Below, piece by piece: positions 50,901-62,110 of a stretch of 64,000 bases of DNA. The translations under genes were made by a program, and so were the position numbers. Source of the stretch: Nocardioides marmoriginsengisoli (GTDB lineage: Bacteria > Actinomycetota > Actinomycetes > Propionibacteriales > Nocardioidaceae). The DNA is taken from NCBI RefSeq assembly GCF_003725695.1, contig NZ_RJSE01000007.1, positions 1,366,508 through 1,430,507 on the forward strand, in the 5' to 3' direction. The stretch's first letter is position 1. Each line of letters opens with the position of its first letter. The notes under the pieces are model-generated. The model was not told the origin of the DNA, searched no databases, and saw only the letters and a program-made list of their open reading frames with translations.

Positions 50901-52709
50901 ACCCTGCTGGTGGCGGCGTTCGACCACCGCGACATCTTCCTGGACCCGAGCCCCGACCCGGCAGCGTCGTACGCCGAGCGCCGCCGGCTCTTCGACCTGC
51001 CGCGGTCGTCCTGGAAGGACTACGACACCGCGCTGATCTCGGCGGGCGGGGGCGTGTTCCCGCGCTCCGCGAAGTCGATCCCGCTCTCGCCCGAGGTGCG
51101 CGCCGTGCTCGGCGTGGAGGCGTCCGCGATGACTCCGGCCGAGCTGATGCGGGCGATCCTGCTCGCTCCGGTGGACCTGCTCTGGAACGGCGGGATCGGC
51201 ACCTACGTGAAGGCCGCCGCCGAGTCCGACGCGGACGCCGCGGACAAGGCGAACGACGCGATCCGGGTCGACGGCGGTGACCTGCGGGTGCGCTGCGTCG
51301 GTGAGGGCGGCAACCTGGGCTTCACGCAACGCGGCCGGATCGAGTTCGCGTTGACGGGTGGCCGGATCAACACCGACTTCATCGACAACTCCGCCGGCGT
51401 GGACACCTCCGACCACGAGGTGAACATCAAGATCCTGCTCGACAAGGTCGTCGGCGAGGGCGACCTCACCGGGAAGCAGCGCAACGAGCTGCTCGCCTCG
51501 ATGACCGACGAGGTCGGCGACCTGGTGCTGGCCGACAACTACGACCAGAACCTGGCGCTGGCCAACGCCGGCGCCCAGGCGCCCGCCCTGCTGCACGTCC
51601 ACGAGGACTGGATGCGGTCGCTGGAGGCCGCCGGCCTGCTCAACCGGGAGCTGGAGGCGCTGCCGTCCCGCCGCGAGGTGGCGGCCCGGATCGAGACCGG
51701 TGAGGGGCTCAGCGGCCCCGAGCTGGCGGTGCTGCTGTCGTACACCAAGATCGTGCTCGCCGATCAGCTGCTGGAGAGCGCGATCGCCGACGACCCGTTC
51801 CTCCGCGGCGACCTGTACCGGTACTTCCCGACCACGATGCGCCAGGACTACCGGACCGCGATGGAGGCGCACCCGCTGCGCCGCGAGATCGTGGTGACCC
51901 AGCTGGTCAACCAGCTCGTCAACGGCGCCGGGATGACCTACGTGCACCGGCTCGCCGGGGAGACCTCGGCGTCGACCGACCAGCTCGCGCTGGCCAACTT
52001 CGTCTCCCGGGAGATCTTCGGGGCGGCCGCGCTGAACCGGCAGATCAACGCGCTCGACAACCAGCTCGACGCCGAGGTGCAGACCCGGGTCCGGCTGGAG
52101 GTGCGCACCCTCGTCGAGCGGGCCAGCCGCTGGCTGGTCAACAACCGCCGGCTGCCGCTGGACAGCGAGGCGGTCGTCGAGGAGTTCGAGGTGACCGTCG
52201 AGAAGGTGACCGCGGCCCTGCCCGAGCTGATGACCGGACTCGAGCTGGCAGCCTTCGAGGCTCGCTCCGAGGCGTTCGTCGCGATCGGGGTGCCCGCCGA
52301 CCTGGCCGCCAAGGTGGCCGCCTGCCCGCCGGCGTACATGGTGCTCGGGATCGTGCAGACGGCGGCGCGGGCCGATGCCGACCCGCTGGAGGTGGCCCGG
52401 CTGCACTTCGCGCTCGCCGAGCTGCTCGGCCTGCCCGGGCTGGTGACCCGGATCCTGGCGCTGCCGAGGCGCGACCGGTGGCAGACGATGGCCAGGGCGG
52501 CCCTCCGCGACGACTTGCACAGCGTGCACGCCCAGCTGACCGGCCAGGCGCTCGACGCCACCGACCTGGAGGCGTGGCGGATGGCCAACGCCGCCGCGGT
52601 CGAGCGGGCGGCGGCCACGTTCGCAATGATCTGCGCCGACGAGGACGCCGACCTGGCCCGGATGTCGGTCGCACTGCGGGTGCTGCGATCGCTGGTCGAG
52701 GGGCCGTAG
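47907..52709 (+). CDS. gdh: NAD-specific glutamate dehydrogenase, large 180-kDa class
   Basis: A 1600-residue enzyme deaminating glutamate to 2-oxoglutarate, of the class of mycobacterial Rv2476c. The long N-terminal part has ACT-like regulatory domains ([34 protein letters not shown]). The catalytic region includes [38 protein letters not shown] and [17 protein letters not shown]. The C-terminal third is helical. GTG start. Long open frames on the opposite strand are mirror frames of this GC-rich gene. It may take up glutamate made by pruA. Confidence 0.95.
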   Translation: [1600 protein letters not shown]

Positions 52710-52736
52710 CGGCGGCCGGACCGATAGGTTCAGCGC

Positions 52737-54155
52737 ATGAATCCTGCCGACCTGCCGGCGTACGCGGTGGCCCGTCGTACGGCCACCGGCGACCTGACCG
52801 CGGCAGCGGTCGCCGAGGCGTGCCTGGACCGGATCGAGAAGCGCGACCCGGGCCTGAACGCCTTCTCGGTGGTGCTCGCCGACGAGGCCCGCGCCGAGGC
52901 TGCGCGGCTCGACGCCGCGCGGGCTGCGGGAGAACCGTGCGGGCCGTTGCACGGGGTGCCGGTGGCGATCAAGGAGGAGATCGACGTCGCCGGCTGCGTG
53001 ACCACCTTCGGCGGTGCAGCGAACAGCACCCCGGCCGCCCGGGACGCCGAGATCGTCCGCCGGTTGCGGCACGCCGGCGCGGTGATCGTCGGCAAGACCC
53101 GGATGCCCGAGTTCGGGCAGTGGCCGTTCACCGAGTCCGTCGACGGCGGCATCACCCGCAACCCCTGGGACCGCAGCCGCACCCCGGGCGGATCGAGCGG
53201 AGGCAGTGCCGCCGCGGTGGCCGCCGGGATGGTGCCGGTCGCCATCGGCGGTGACGGAGGCGGGTCGATCCGGATCCCGTCCGCCTGCTGCGGGCTCTAC
53301 GGACTCAAGCCGACCCGTGGCCGGGTGACCAGCGACCCGATGGCGCACCTCTGGTACGCGCTCGGCACGGCGGGCCCGCTGACCCGGACGGTCCTGGATG
53401 CGGCGCTGGTCTACGACGTGGTCCGCGGCAACCTGGCCGGGGACCGGTTCACCGCGGTCGAGCCGGCGACGACCTTCATGGCCGCCGCCGGAGCCGATCC
53501 CGGCCGGCTCCGGATCGGCTGGTCGAACGCGTCCGCCGTCCCCGGGGTGAAGCCGGCCCGGGAGCACGCCGACGCGGTGGTCGCCACGGCGGCGCTGCTC
53601 GCCGAGCTCGGGCACGACGTCCGCGAGATCGACCCGCGGTACCCGGACGCGACCGCCGCCTTCGTCCCGCAGTTCTTCGGCGGCGTCCGGGCCGAGGCCG
53701 ACGAGATGGAGCACTTCGGCCGGCTGGAGGCACGCACCCGGCAGACCTACAAGCTGGGCGCGTGGGTCACCGACGGCGTCCTGGAGAAGGCCCTGGCTGC
53801 GGGGGAGCGGGTCTCCGAGCGGGCCAACCGGATCTTCACGGGGTTCCCCGGGCAGGCCGGCGTCGACGTGCTGCTCAGCCCGGTGATCGGGCCGCGGCCG
53901 CGCCGGGTCGGCGCGCTTGCGCGCGGCGGCACCGTCGCCGCCGCGATGAAGTCCCGCCCGATGGTCGCCTGGACGGCGCTGTGGAACGTGACCGGGAACC
54001 CGGCCGCCTCGGTCCCGACCGGGATCGCCGCGGACGGGATGCCGGTGGCGGTCCAGCTGGTGGGCCGCGTCGCGGACGAGACCACGCTGCTCTCGTTGTC
54101 GGCCCAGCTCGAGCGGGCCCGGCCCTGGCCGCTGCTGACGGACCCGGACGCATGA
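52737..54155 (+). CDS. Amidase signature family hydrolase
   Basis: A 472-residue amidase of the Ser-cisSer-Lys type. Lys79 lies in [15 protein letters not shown], the bridging Ser at about 153-154 in [16 protein letters not shown], and the nucleophile Ser177 in [19 protein letters not shown]. The substrate cannot be predicted; it is not a GatA, because gatB and gatC are absent. Its stop overlaps the start of the SDR gene (ATGA), so the two may act on one compound. Confidence 0.92.
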   Translation: MNPADLPAYAVARRTATGDLTAAAVAEACLDRIEKRDPGLNAFSVVLADEARAEAARLDAARAAGEPCGPLHGVPVAIKEEIDVAGCVTTFGGAANSTPAARDAEIVRRLRHAGAVIVGKTRMPEFGQWPFTESVDGGITRNPWDRSRTPGGSSGGSAAAVAAGMVPVAIGGDGGGSIRIPSACCGLYGLKPTRGRVTSDPMAHLWYALGTAGPLTRTVLDAALVYDVVRGNLAGDRFTAVEPATTFMAAAGADPGRLRIGWSNASAVPGVKPAREHADAVVATAALLAELGHDVREIDPRYPDATAAFVPQFFGGVRAEADEMEHFGRLEARTRQTYKLGAWVTDGVLEKALAAGERVSERANRIFTGFPGQAGVDVLLSPVIGPRPRRVGALARGGTVAAAMKSRPMVAWTALWNVTGNPAASVPTGIAADGMPVAVQLVGRVADETTLLSLSAQLERARPWPLLTDPDA

Positions 54156-55018
54156 GCCTCCTCCTGACGCCTCGGGCCTGGGTACGGCGCCAGGTCGTCG
54201 GCCGGGTGCGGACGCTGCCCAGCCCGCTGGTCGGGCGGACGGTGCTGATCACCGGGGCGTCGTCGGGGGTGGGCGAGGCGGCCGCGGAGGCGATCGCGTC
54301 CCGGGGCGCGGTGGTGCTGCTGGCGGCACGTCGTGCGGACGAGCTGGAGCGGGTGCGGGCCCGGATCGTCGCAGGAGGGGGAGAGGCGCACGCCTACGTC
54401 TGCGACCTGACCGACGGCGACGACGTGGACGCCCTGATGGTCCGGCTGCTGGCCGAGCACGGGGCCGTCGACATGCTGGTCAACAACGCCGGCCGCTCCA
54501 TCCGCCGCTCGCTGGAGTACTCCTACGACCGGATGCACGACTTCGAGCGGACGATGGCGATCAACTACTTCGGGCCGGTGCGGCTGATCCTCGGGCTGCT
54601 CCCGGCGATGCGCGCGCAGCGGTTCGGCCACGTCGTCAACGTGGTCACCTGGGGCGTCCAGATCAAGGCACCGCGGTTCGCGGCGTACATCGCCTCGAAG
54701 ACGGCCCTGGACACCTTCAGTCGGATCGCCGGCCGGGAGGCGTACGACGACAACGTCACGTTCACCAACCTCCGGCTGTCGCTGGTCCGGACCGAGATGA
54801 TCGCGGCCACGGACGCCTACGACCGCGCGCCGGCGAAGACGCCCGAGCAGGCGGCCGCGCTCGTCGTACGGGCGCTGGAGGACCGGCCTCTGACGATCAG
54901 CACGGCGATCGGCAACGTCGCCGAGGTGCTGAACCTGGTGGCGCCGCGGTTGATGGACGCGGTCGCGGCCAAGGCGTCCCAGCGGTACCCGGACTCGCGG
55001 GCCGCGCGCGGGGACTAG
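54152..55018 (+). CDS. Short-chain dehydrogenase/reductase
   Basis: A 288-residue SDR. The N-terminal ~28 residues are a non-domain extension; the nucleotide loop is [10 protein letters not shown] (34-43), followed by NNAG and the catalytic YIASK (Tyr179, Lys183). The position of the usual catalytic Ser, 13 before the Tyr, is Thr166 (VVTWGVQ), which can replace it. Similar to SDRs of lipid metabolism in mycobacteria. ATGA overlap with the amidase; the stop shares CTAG with the convergent sortase gene. Confidence 0.9.
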   Translation: MSLLLTPRAWVRRQVVGRVRTLPSPLVGRTVLITGASSGVGEAAAEAIASRGAVVLLAARRADELERVRARIVAGGGEAHAYVCDLTDGDDVDALMVRLLAEHGAVDMLVNNAGRSIRRSLEYSYDRMHDFERTMAINYFGPVRLILGLLPAMRAQRFGHVVNVVTWGVQIKAPRFAAYIASKTALDTFSRIAGREAYDDNVTFTNLRLSLVRTEMIAATDAYDRAPAKTPEQAAALVVRALEDRPLTISTAIGNVAEVLNLVAPRLMDAVAAKASQRYPDSRAARGD

Positions 55019-55653
55019 CGGGGCTCGTCGTCGTTCTTGCGGACCCCGAGCGGGGTCGCGAACACGATGATGTTGCTGGTGTACTCCGAGCCGGTCCAGC
55101 CGGTGCAGGTGACCAGCACCAGGCGGTTGTCCGGCCGGTCCTGGCTGAACAGCTCCTCGGAGTGCTTCGCCAGCTGGGCGCGGGTGTAGACGAAGACCTT
55201 CGTGGTCAGGTACTCCACGGTGCCGCGCTTGGTCTTGATCTGGACGGCGGCGCCCGGGCGGAGCTCGCCGAGCTTGTTCATCACGCCGCCGCCGGTGTGC
55301 ACGGTGTGGCCGGTCAGCAGCGTCTGGCCGCTCGGCGAGCCGGGCTTGGCGCTGCTCTTCCACCAGCCGACCTCGCGGTAGTCCTCCGGCGGGTGCAGCA
55401 CGTTGACGCCGCCCTCGAGGACCATCGAGATCGGGATGATCGGCGCCCGGAGCTTGATCGCCGGGACGATCAGCAGCTCGGGGTTCGACGGGGCCGCCAG
55501 CGGGCGGTACTCCGAGCTGTCCCCGTACTCGGGGTCCGGGGTGCTCAGGCCCGGGGAGGGAATGACAAAGCCGGCGATCACCATCGCGAGGAGCAGGACG
55601 ACGAGTCGTTTGGTTGCTCCTCCGACGCGATCGCCGGCTTTGCCTTCGTTCAC
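55015..55653 (-). CDS. Class E/F-type sortase with atypical Arg position
   Basis: A 212-residue membrane-anchored transpeptidase (N-terminal helix KRLVVLLLAMVIAGFVI). Sortase marks are PILIP-like PAIKLRAPIIPI, His116 in LLTGHTVHTGG and the nucleophile Cys183 in LVLVTCTGWTG. The catalytic Arg usually found about ten residues after the Cys (pattern YRDN) is not present: the segment reads SEYTSNIIVFATP. GTG start 14 bases after the stop of the gene for its probable substrate, in the same operon. Confidence 0.85.
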   Translation of the reverse strand: MNEGKAGDRVGGATKRLVVLLLAMVIAGFVIPSPGLSTPDPEYGDSSEYRPLAAPSNPELLIVPAIKLRAPIIPISMVLEGGVNVLHPPEDYREVGWWKSSAKPGSPSGQTLLTGHTVHTGGGVMNKLGELRPGAAVQIKTKRGTVEYLTTKVFVYTRAQLAKHSEELFSQDRPDNRLVLVTCTGWTGSEYTSNIIVFATPLGVRKNDDEPR

Positions 55654-55667
55654 TTAGCGGTACTGCG

Positions 55668-56963
55668 TCACTTCGTCAGCAGCATGCGGCGGTAGCCGAT
55701 GAGGCCGGCCGTACCCGCGAGCAGCACCAGCGCGGTGGTCGCCATCAGCACGTCGCGCGTGGTGTGGTCCGCACCCGAGACGCCCGAGTCGACGACGGTC
55801 GGGGTGCCCGGGGGCTCCTCGGTCGGGGTCGGGGTCGGCGTCGGGGTGTCGACGATCGCGCGGTTCGGGCCACAGGAGACCTTGCCGACGGTGGCGTCGA
55901 CCAGGCCGGCGCCGTTCAGGAACGGAGCCGCGGCACCGAGCACCTTCACCTTGAGAGCGGTCGCCTTGACGCTGCGGCCGCCGTCACCCGGGGTGACGTC
56001 GTTGATGGTGATCTTCAGCAGGTTGTCGCTGACCGCGACGAGAAGCGGCTCGAGCGCGTTGACCAGCGGGGCCACGATCGTGCCGATGACGGTGTCGAGG
56101 AGCGGCTTGAGCGCACCGTCGGTGATGCCCGCGAGCTGGCCCTGGAGCATGGTGGCGATCTGGGTGAGCAGCGCGTCCTTCAGTGCGTCGAGGACCGTGT
56201 TCAGGTTCACGAGGACGTCGGTGCCGCCCGGCTTGGCCGGAACGTCGACGTTCAGGTTGAGCAGGGTCAGCTTCTGGCCCGCGAGGGTCAGCGTGATCGG
56301 GATGCTCTTGTCACCGCTGGTGTCGAGCAGGTTGACCGTGCCGGTCGCCTTGGTCGGGTTGGCGACACAGCTCGCCTCGATGACCGAGAGGCCACCGCTC
56401 AGGCCGATGTTCAGCGGGGTCGACGCCAGCGCGCCGGTCAGCTGGCTGACGACCGTCTGCAGGCCGCCGAGGACCGGGGCGAGGGTCGAGCCGAGGACGC
56501 CGTTCAGCGCGGTGCTGATCGCGCCGTTGCCGCCGAGCAGGTTCACCAGGTCGAGGTCGAGCGAGCCCAGGTCGAGGGTGAGCGGGCCGCCCTCGAGGTT
56601 GCAGCTCTCGGTGCCGACGGTGACGAGGCCGCCACCGGTGCCGGCGAGACCGGCGCAGGCGTAGGAGGTGCCGTCCTTGTTGGCCTTCGCGCTCTGAATG
56701 GCGACACCGGCCTTGATGGCGTTGTTGCCCGGGATCAGGCTGACCAGGTCGGGCAGCGTGCTCGCGTTGTTGGTGGTCTCGGTGGTGCCGTCGTTGCTCG
56801 CGGTCTTGGTCTGGGTCACGAGGCTGTTGCCGGCGAGCGAGAGCTGCAGGCTCTGCGCGTCGGCCTGCGAGACAGGCGCGGCAGCGAAGACAGGCGATAC
56901 GGCGAGTGCAGAAACAGCCGCCGCCCCGATGATGGCGCCAAAGCGCAACACACGTCGGTTCAA
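55668..56963 (-). CDS. Secreted, probably sortase-anchored surface protein
   Basis: A 431-residue exported protein. The signal peptide ends near PVFAAAP (about 28). The body is rich in Leu/Asn/Thr/Gly (LDLGSLDLDLVNLLGGNGAI) with a few Cys, and lacks enzymatic motifs. The C-terminus has a TPTPTPTEEPP linker, then PTVVDSGVSGADH, a hydrophobic helix (VLMATTALVLLAGTAGLIGY) and the basic tail RRMLLTK. This is the layout of a cell-wall sorting signal without LPxTG; PTVVDSG is the likely recognition site. TTG start with GGGAGGAT upstream. The gene just before the sortase. Confidence 0.8.
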   Translation of the reverse strand: MNRRVLRFGAIIGAAAVSALAVSPVFAAAPVSQADAQSLQLSLAGNSLVTQTKTASNDGTTETTNNASTLPDLVSLIPGNNAIKAGVAIQSAKANKDGTSYACAGLAGTGGGLVTVGTESCNLEGGPLTLDLGSLDLDLVNLLGGNGAISTALNGVLGSTLAPVLGGLQTVVSQLTGALASTPLNIGLSGGLSVIEASCVANPTKATGTVNLLDTSGDKSIPITLTLAGQKLTLLNLNVDVPAKPGGTDVLVNLNTVLDALKDALLTQIATMLQGQLAGITDGALKPLLDTVIGTIVAPLVNALEPLLVAVSDNLLKITINDVTPGDGGRSVKATALKVKVLGAAAPFLNGAGLVDATVGKVSCGPNRAIVDTPTPTPTPTEEPPGTPTVVDSGVSGADHTTRDVLMATTALVLLAGTAGLIGYRRMLLTK

Positions 56964-57021
56964 GATGGATCCTCCCGGCAGGGCACCGCTCTTGGTAGGC
57001 GACGCCGCATGAAATTAATCT

Positions 57022-57043
57022 TGGTGCGCTCCAGTGCGCACCA
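57022..57043 (-). promoter_or_regulatory. Hairpin in the leader of the surface-protein gene
   Basis: TGGTGCGC (57022-57029) and GCGCACCA (57036-57043) form a perfect 8-bp stem with a 6-base loop. With the promoter at 57058-57087 it would lie in the first part of the leftward transcript, about 60 bases before the TTG start. Confidence 0.45.
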
Positions 57044-57057
57044 GTCAATCGTGGCTC

Positions 57058-57087
57058 ATCCTAGGAGTTTTGACGCTCCTGTGGCAA
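57058..57087 (-). promoter_or_regulatory. Promoter of the surface-protein/sortase operon
   Basis: On the minus strand TTGCCA (57087-57082) and TAGGAT (57063-57058) are 18 bases apart, a reasonable sigma-A type promoter. The region 57050-57150 is AT-rich against the genome. AGGAG/CTCCT form a small dyad within the spacer. Confidence 0.45.
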
Positions 57088-57157
57088 AACATGACCAAGG
57101 TTACATACTCATTCAGCCATATTGCATCTCATAACGTCATAAGAACGGCTAAATCGG

Positions 57158-58063
57158 TCAACTAGCCTTTTTGGCCGCTTTCTTGGTGGCCTTCTTGGCG
57201 GTCTTCTTGACCTTCTCCTGAGCAACGGACTTCTTGGCTGACGATGACGCCGTTTTCTTCGCGGGATTCGCCGGCTCCGGGGTCTCTCCGCGGGCGGTCT
57301 TCGCCGCATCGACGCTGCGCTGCAGGGCGGCGAGCAGGTCGACGACCTCGCCGCCGGTCTTCTTGGCCGCCGGGGCGGCCTTGATCTCGCCGCCCTCGAT
57401 CTTCGCCTTCACCAGGGCCTCGACCGCCTCGCGGTAGTCGTCCTCGAACTCGTCCGGGTCGAAGTCGCCGGCCAAGGTCTCGACCAGCATCGTCGCCATC
57501 TTGACCTCGGCGGGCTTGGCGTCCTCGACGTCGACCGAGCCGAAGTCGGGGGACCGGACCTCGTCGGGCCACATCATCGTCTGCATCACGATCACGTCGT
57601 CGCGGACCCGGAGCACGGCCAGCGACATCCGGTTGCGCAGCGAGACGGTCACCAGCGCCATCCGGTCGGCGTCGAGCAGCGCCTGGCGGAGCAGGGCGTA
57701 GGGCTTCGCCCCGGTCTTCTCCGGCTCCAGGTAGTAGGACTTCTCGAAGAGCAGCGGGTCGATCTGCTCGCTGGGCACGAACTTCTCGACGCTGATCTCG
57801 CGGCTGCTGGTGGCCGGAAGGTCCGCCATGTCCGATTCGTCGAGGATGACCATCTCGCCGTCCTCGGTCTCGTAGCCCTTGGCGATGTCGGCGTACGCGA
57901 CCTCCTCGCCGTCGAGCGAGCAGATCCGCTGGTACTTGATCCGGCCGCCGTCCTTGGCGTGCACCTGCCGGAACGAGATGTCCTTGCTCTCGGTGGCGGA
58001 GTACAGCTTCACCGGAACACTGACCAGGCCGAAGGAGACGGCGCCCTTCCAAATCGCTCGCAT
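57158..58063 (-). CDS. ku: Ku, DNA end-binding protein of NHEJ
   Basis: A 301-residue bacterial Ku. The core begins MRAIWKGAVSFGLVSVPVKLYSA, includes DISFRQVHAKDGGRIKYQRIC and EISVEKFVPSEQIDPLLFEKSYYLEP, and forms the ring that threads DNA ends. The last ~50 residues are a Lys/Ala-rich tail (KKTAKKATKKAAKK), a DNA-binding extension seen in actinobacteria. ATG at 58063. It is divergent from the efflux operon; an ATP-dependent ligase gene starts at the far side of that operon. Confidence 0.95.
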   Translation of the reverse strand: MRAIWKGAVSFGLVSVPVKLYSATESKDISFRQVHAKDGGRIKYQRICSLDGEEVAYADIAKGYETEDGEMVILDESDMADLPATSSREISVEKFVPSEQIDPLLFEKSYYLEPEKTGAKPYALLRQALLDADRMALVTVSLRNRMSLAVLRVRDDVIVMQTMMWPDEVRSPDFGSVDVEDAKPAEVKMATMLVETLAGDFDPDEFEDDYREAVEALVKAKIEGGEIKAAPAAKKTGGEVVDLLAALQRSVDAAKTARGETPEPANPAKKTASSSAKKSVAQEKVKKTAKKATKKAAKKAS

Positions 58064-58100
58064 GCCCCCAGGATGACCCGAGGGGGCGGACGCCGTCCAC

Positions 58101-58117
58101 CTCACAGGCTCCTCACA
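58101..58117 (+). promoter_or_regulatory. Direct repeat CTCACA, 11-bp spacing
   Basis: CTCACA occurs at 58101-58106 and 58112-58117, one helix turn apart, 46 bases before the efflux operon. Same-orientation repeats at 11 bp are the usual binding pattern of OmpR-family response regulators. Confidence 0.5.
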
Positions 58118-58162
58118 AGGTGCCCGGGGGGAGCGCACAGCCAGCCTCGACAACCTCGGGCC

Positions 58163-59301
58163 ATGCCTTCACTCCCTTCCCTGCCCGGCCGGCGCTGGCT
58201 GGTCCTCGGCCTCGTCGTCGTCCTCGCCGGCGTCGGCGGCTGGATCAAGTTCGGCCCCGAGTCGGACGCCAAGACCCAGAGCATCACCGCCACCGTCGCC
58301 CGCGGTACCTACAAGTCCACCGTCTCCGCCACCGGCACGATCACCCCGAAGCGCGAGGCCGACCTCTCGTTCTCGTCCTCGGGCGTCGTCACCCGGGTCG
58401 CGGTCAGCGTCGGGGACAAGGTGACGAAGGGTGACGTGCTCGCCAAGATCGACGCCACCTCGCTGATCGCCCAGCGCGACGCCGCCGAGGCCCAGGTCAC
58501 CGCGGCGGAGGCGCAGCTCGCCGAGGACGCCGGCGGGAGCGCGACCCAGCTCAGCGCCGACCGGGCGTCGCTGGCCTCCGCCGAGTCGCAGCTCGCCGCC
58601 GCCCAGGACGCGGTCGACGAGGCCACCCTGACGGCGCCGTTCAGCGGCACCGTCAGCGCGGTCGGCGTCGAGGTCGGCGACCAAGCCGGCTCGGGCGGCA
58701 ACACCCCGGCCGCGGACGGCGACTCCACGACGAGTGCGGTGACGGTGATCTCCCCGCGGACGCTGCTGGTCGAGGCGAACGTCTCCGCCTCCGACGTCAG
58801 CCAGGTCAAGAAGGGGATGCAGGTCGAGATCACCCCGACCGGCGGGGGCGAGGTCGTCTACGGCACCGTCTCCGACGTCGGCGTGATCGCCGGCGCCTCC
58901 GAGACCGGCGCCGCCCAGTTCCCGGTCACGGTCGAGGTCACCGGAAAGCCCGCGGGGCTCTACCCGGGGTCGACCGCCTCGCTGGCGATCACCATCAAGC
59001 AGGCCACCGACGTGCTCGCGGTGCCCACCCAGGCGCTGCACACCGACGCCAAGGGCACCTTCGTGTACGTCATGGACGGCAAGAAGCGCACCCGGAAGGA
59101 CGTCACCATCGGCACCGCCTACGGCATGCAGACCGAGGTGCTCAAGGGCCTCGCGGAGGGCGACGTGGTCGAGCTGATCAGCTTCACCCGGCCGAGCGGC
59201 TCGGGGAACACCCGGAACGGCGGCGGCGAGCTCCCCGGCGGCGAGGTCAGGTTCTCCGGCGGCGGCGCCGGCCCCAGCGGACCGGTGTTCGAGGTCGGCA
59301 A

Positions 59302-59305
<4 letters not shown>
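58163..59305 (+). CDS. Periplasmic adaptor (HlyD/MacA-like), efflux operon gene 1
   Basis: A 380-residue membrane fusion protein. One N-terminal membrane helix (WLVLGLVVVLAGVGGWI), then a barrel-sandwich half (STVSATGTITPKREADLSF, VGDKVTKGDVLAKIDATSL), a short coiled hairpin (AEAQVTAAEAQLAED), its return (DEATLTAPFSGTVSAVGVEVGD) and a C-terminal beta-barrel. The tail is Gly-rich. ATG at 58163; the upstream frame is a mirror of ku. It shares GTGA with the ATPase gene. Confidence 0.88.
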
Positions 59306-61226
<1,921 letters not shown>

Positions 61227-61243
61227 TCAAGGAGATACGACCC

Positions 61244-62110
61244 ATGAACGAGAACCTGACTACCCGGATCGCGGCCGCGTGCGGCGCGGGCGTCCTGCTG
61301 CTGGGTGCGGCGGCCTGCGGGAGCGACGACCCGGCGAACGCCGGCGCCGACAGCGGGACGAACGCCGGTCCCGGGACCACGCAGCAGGACGGCGCTCAGG
61401 ACCGTACCCAAGGCGGCCAGCGCCCCGGAGCCAACGGCAAGGTCGCGGCCGTCAGCGGCAGCACCGCCCAGGTGCAGAGCATGGGCAGCGGCCAGGTGGC
61501 GGTCACCTGGACGGCGAGCACCGCGTTCACCAAGCAGGTCAGCGCGAAGCTGGCCGACCTCTCGGTCGGTGACTGCGTGGTGGTGACGCCGGTCGACTCG
61601 GACGACGGCACCGGTGCCACCACCCCGCCGACCGCGGTGACGGCGTCCTCGGTGCGGATCACCGAGAAGGTGGACGGCTCCTGCTCACCGGTCCGCGTCG
61701 GCCGGCCCGGCGGGGGATCTGGCGGGGGGCCGCAGCTCGACGGGGACCCGGGAGGTGGCGCTACCGGGGCCCGCCCGACCAGGGGCGGCTTCGGCGGCGC
61801 GTTCGGGGAGGTGAAGGCGGTGGCCGCGAACAGCTTCGTCGTCACCACCGAGATGCCGACCGGGGACGACCCGACCAAGACCACCTCGACCGAGGTCACC
61901 GTAACGGTCGGCAAGGCCACGACGTACAGGACCACTGCGCCCGGCTCCGCCGCCGACGTCAAGGTCGGGGTCTGCGTGAACGCCGACGGCAAGACCGACG
62001 ACACGGGTGCGGTCACCGCGACCCGGATCGCGGTGACGCCGACGGTCGAGGGCGAGTGCTCGGGCGGCATGGTCCGGTTCAGCAGCGGTGCCCCCGGAAG
62101 CGCGTCGTGA
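61244..62110 (+). CDS. DUF5666-type lipoprotein of the efflux operon
   Basis: A 288-residue exported protein. Signal peptide with a lipobox-like GAAAC (Cys25), a Gly/Thr-rich linker, then two similar beta-rich units typical of DUF5666: KVAAVSGSTAQVQSMGSGQVAVTW with TAFTKQVSAKLADLSVGDCVVV, and EVKAVAANSFVVTTEM with KATTYRTTAPGSAADVKVGVCV. AAGGAGA precedes the ATG. It lies between permease and second adaptor, ending TGATG. It may bind substrate or bridge to the wall. Confidence 0.8.
   Translation: MNENLTTRIAAACGAGVLLLGAAACGSDDPANAGADSGTNAGPGTTQQDGAQDRTQGGQRPGANGKVAAVSGSTAQVQSMGSGQVAVTWTASTAFTKQVSAKLADLSVGDCVVVTPVDSDDGTGATTPPTAVTASSVRITEKVDGSCSPVRVGRPGGGSGGGPQLDGDPGGGATGARPTRGGFGGAFGEVKAVAANSFVVTTEMPTGDDPTKTTSTEVTVTVGKATTYRTTAPGSAADVKVGVCVNADGKTDDTGAVTATRIAVTPTVEGECSGGMVRFSSGAPGSAS

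Noticed and set aside
48783-53714. Open frame of 1643 codons on the minus strand opposite glutamate dehydrogenase and the amidase
   Set aside because: It mirrors the codon bias of two well recognised plus-strand genes, has a low-complexity Val/Arg/Gly/Gln-rich translation, no family motifs and no ribosome site.
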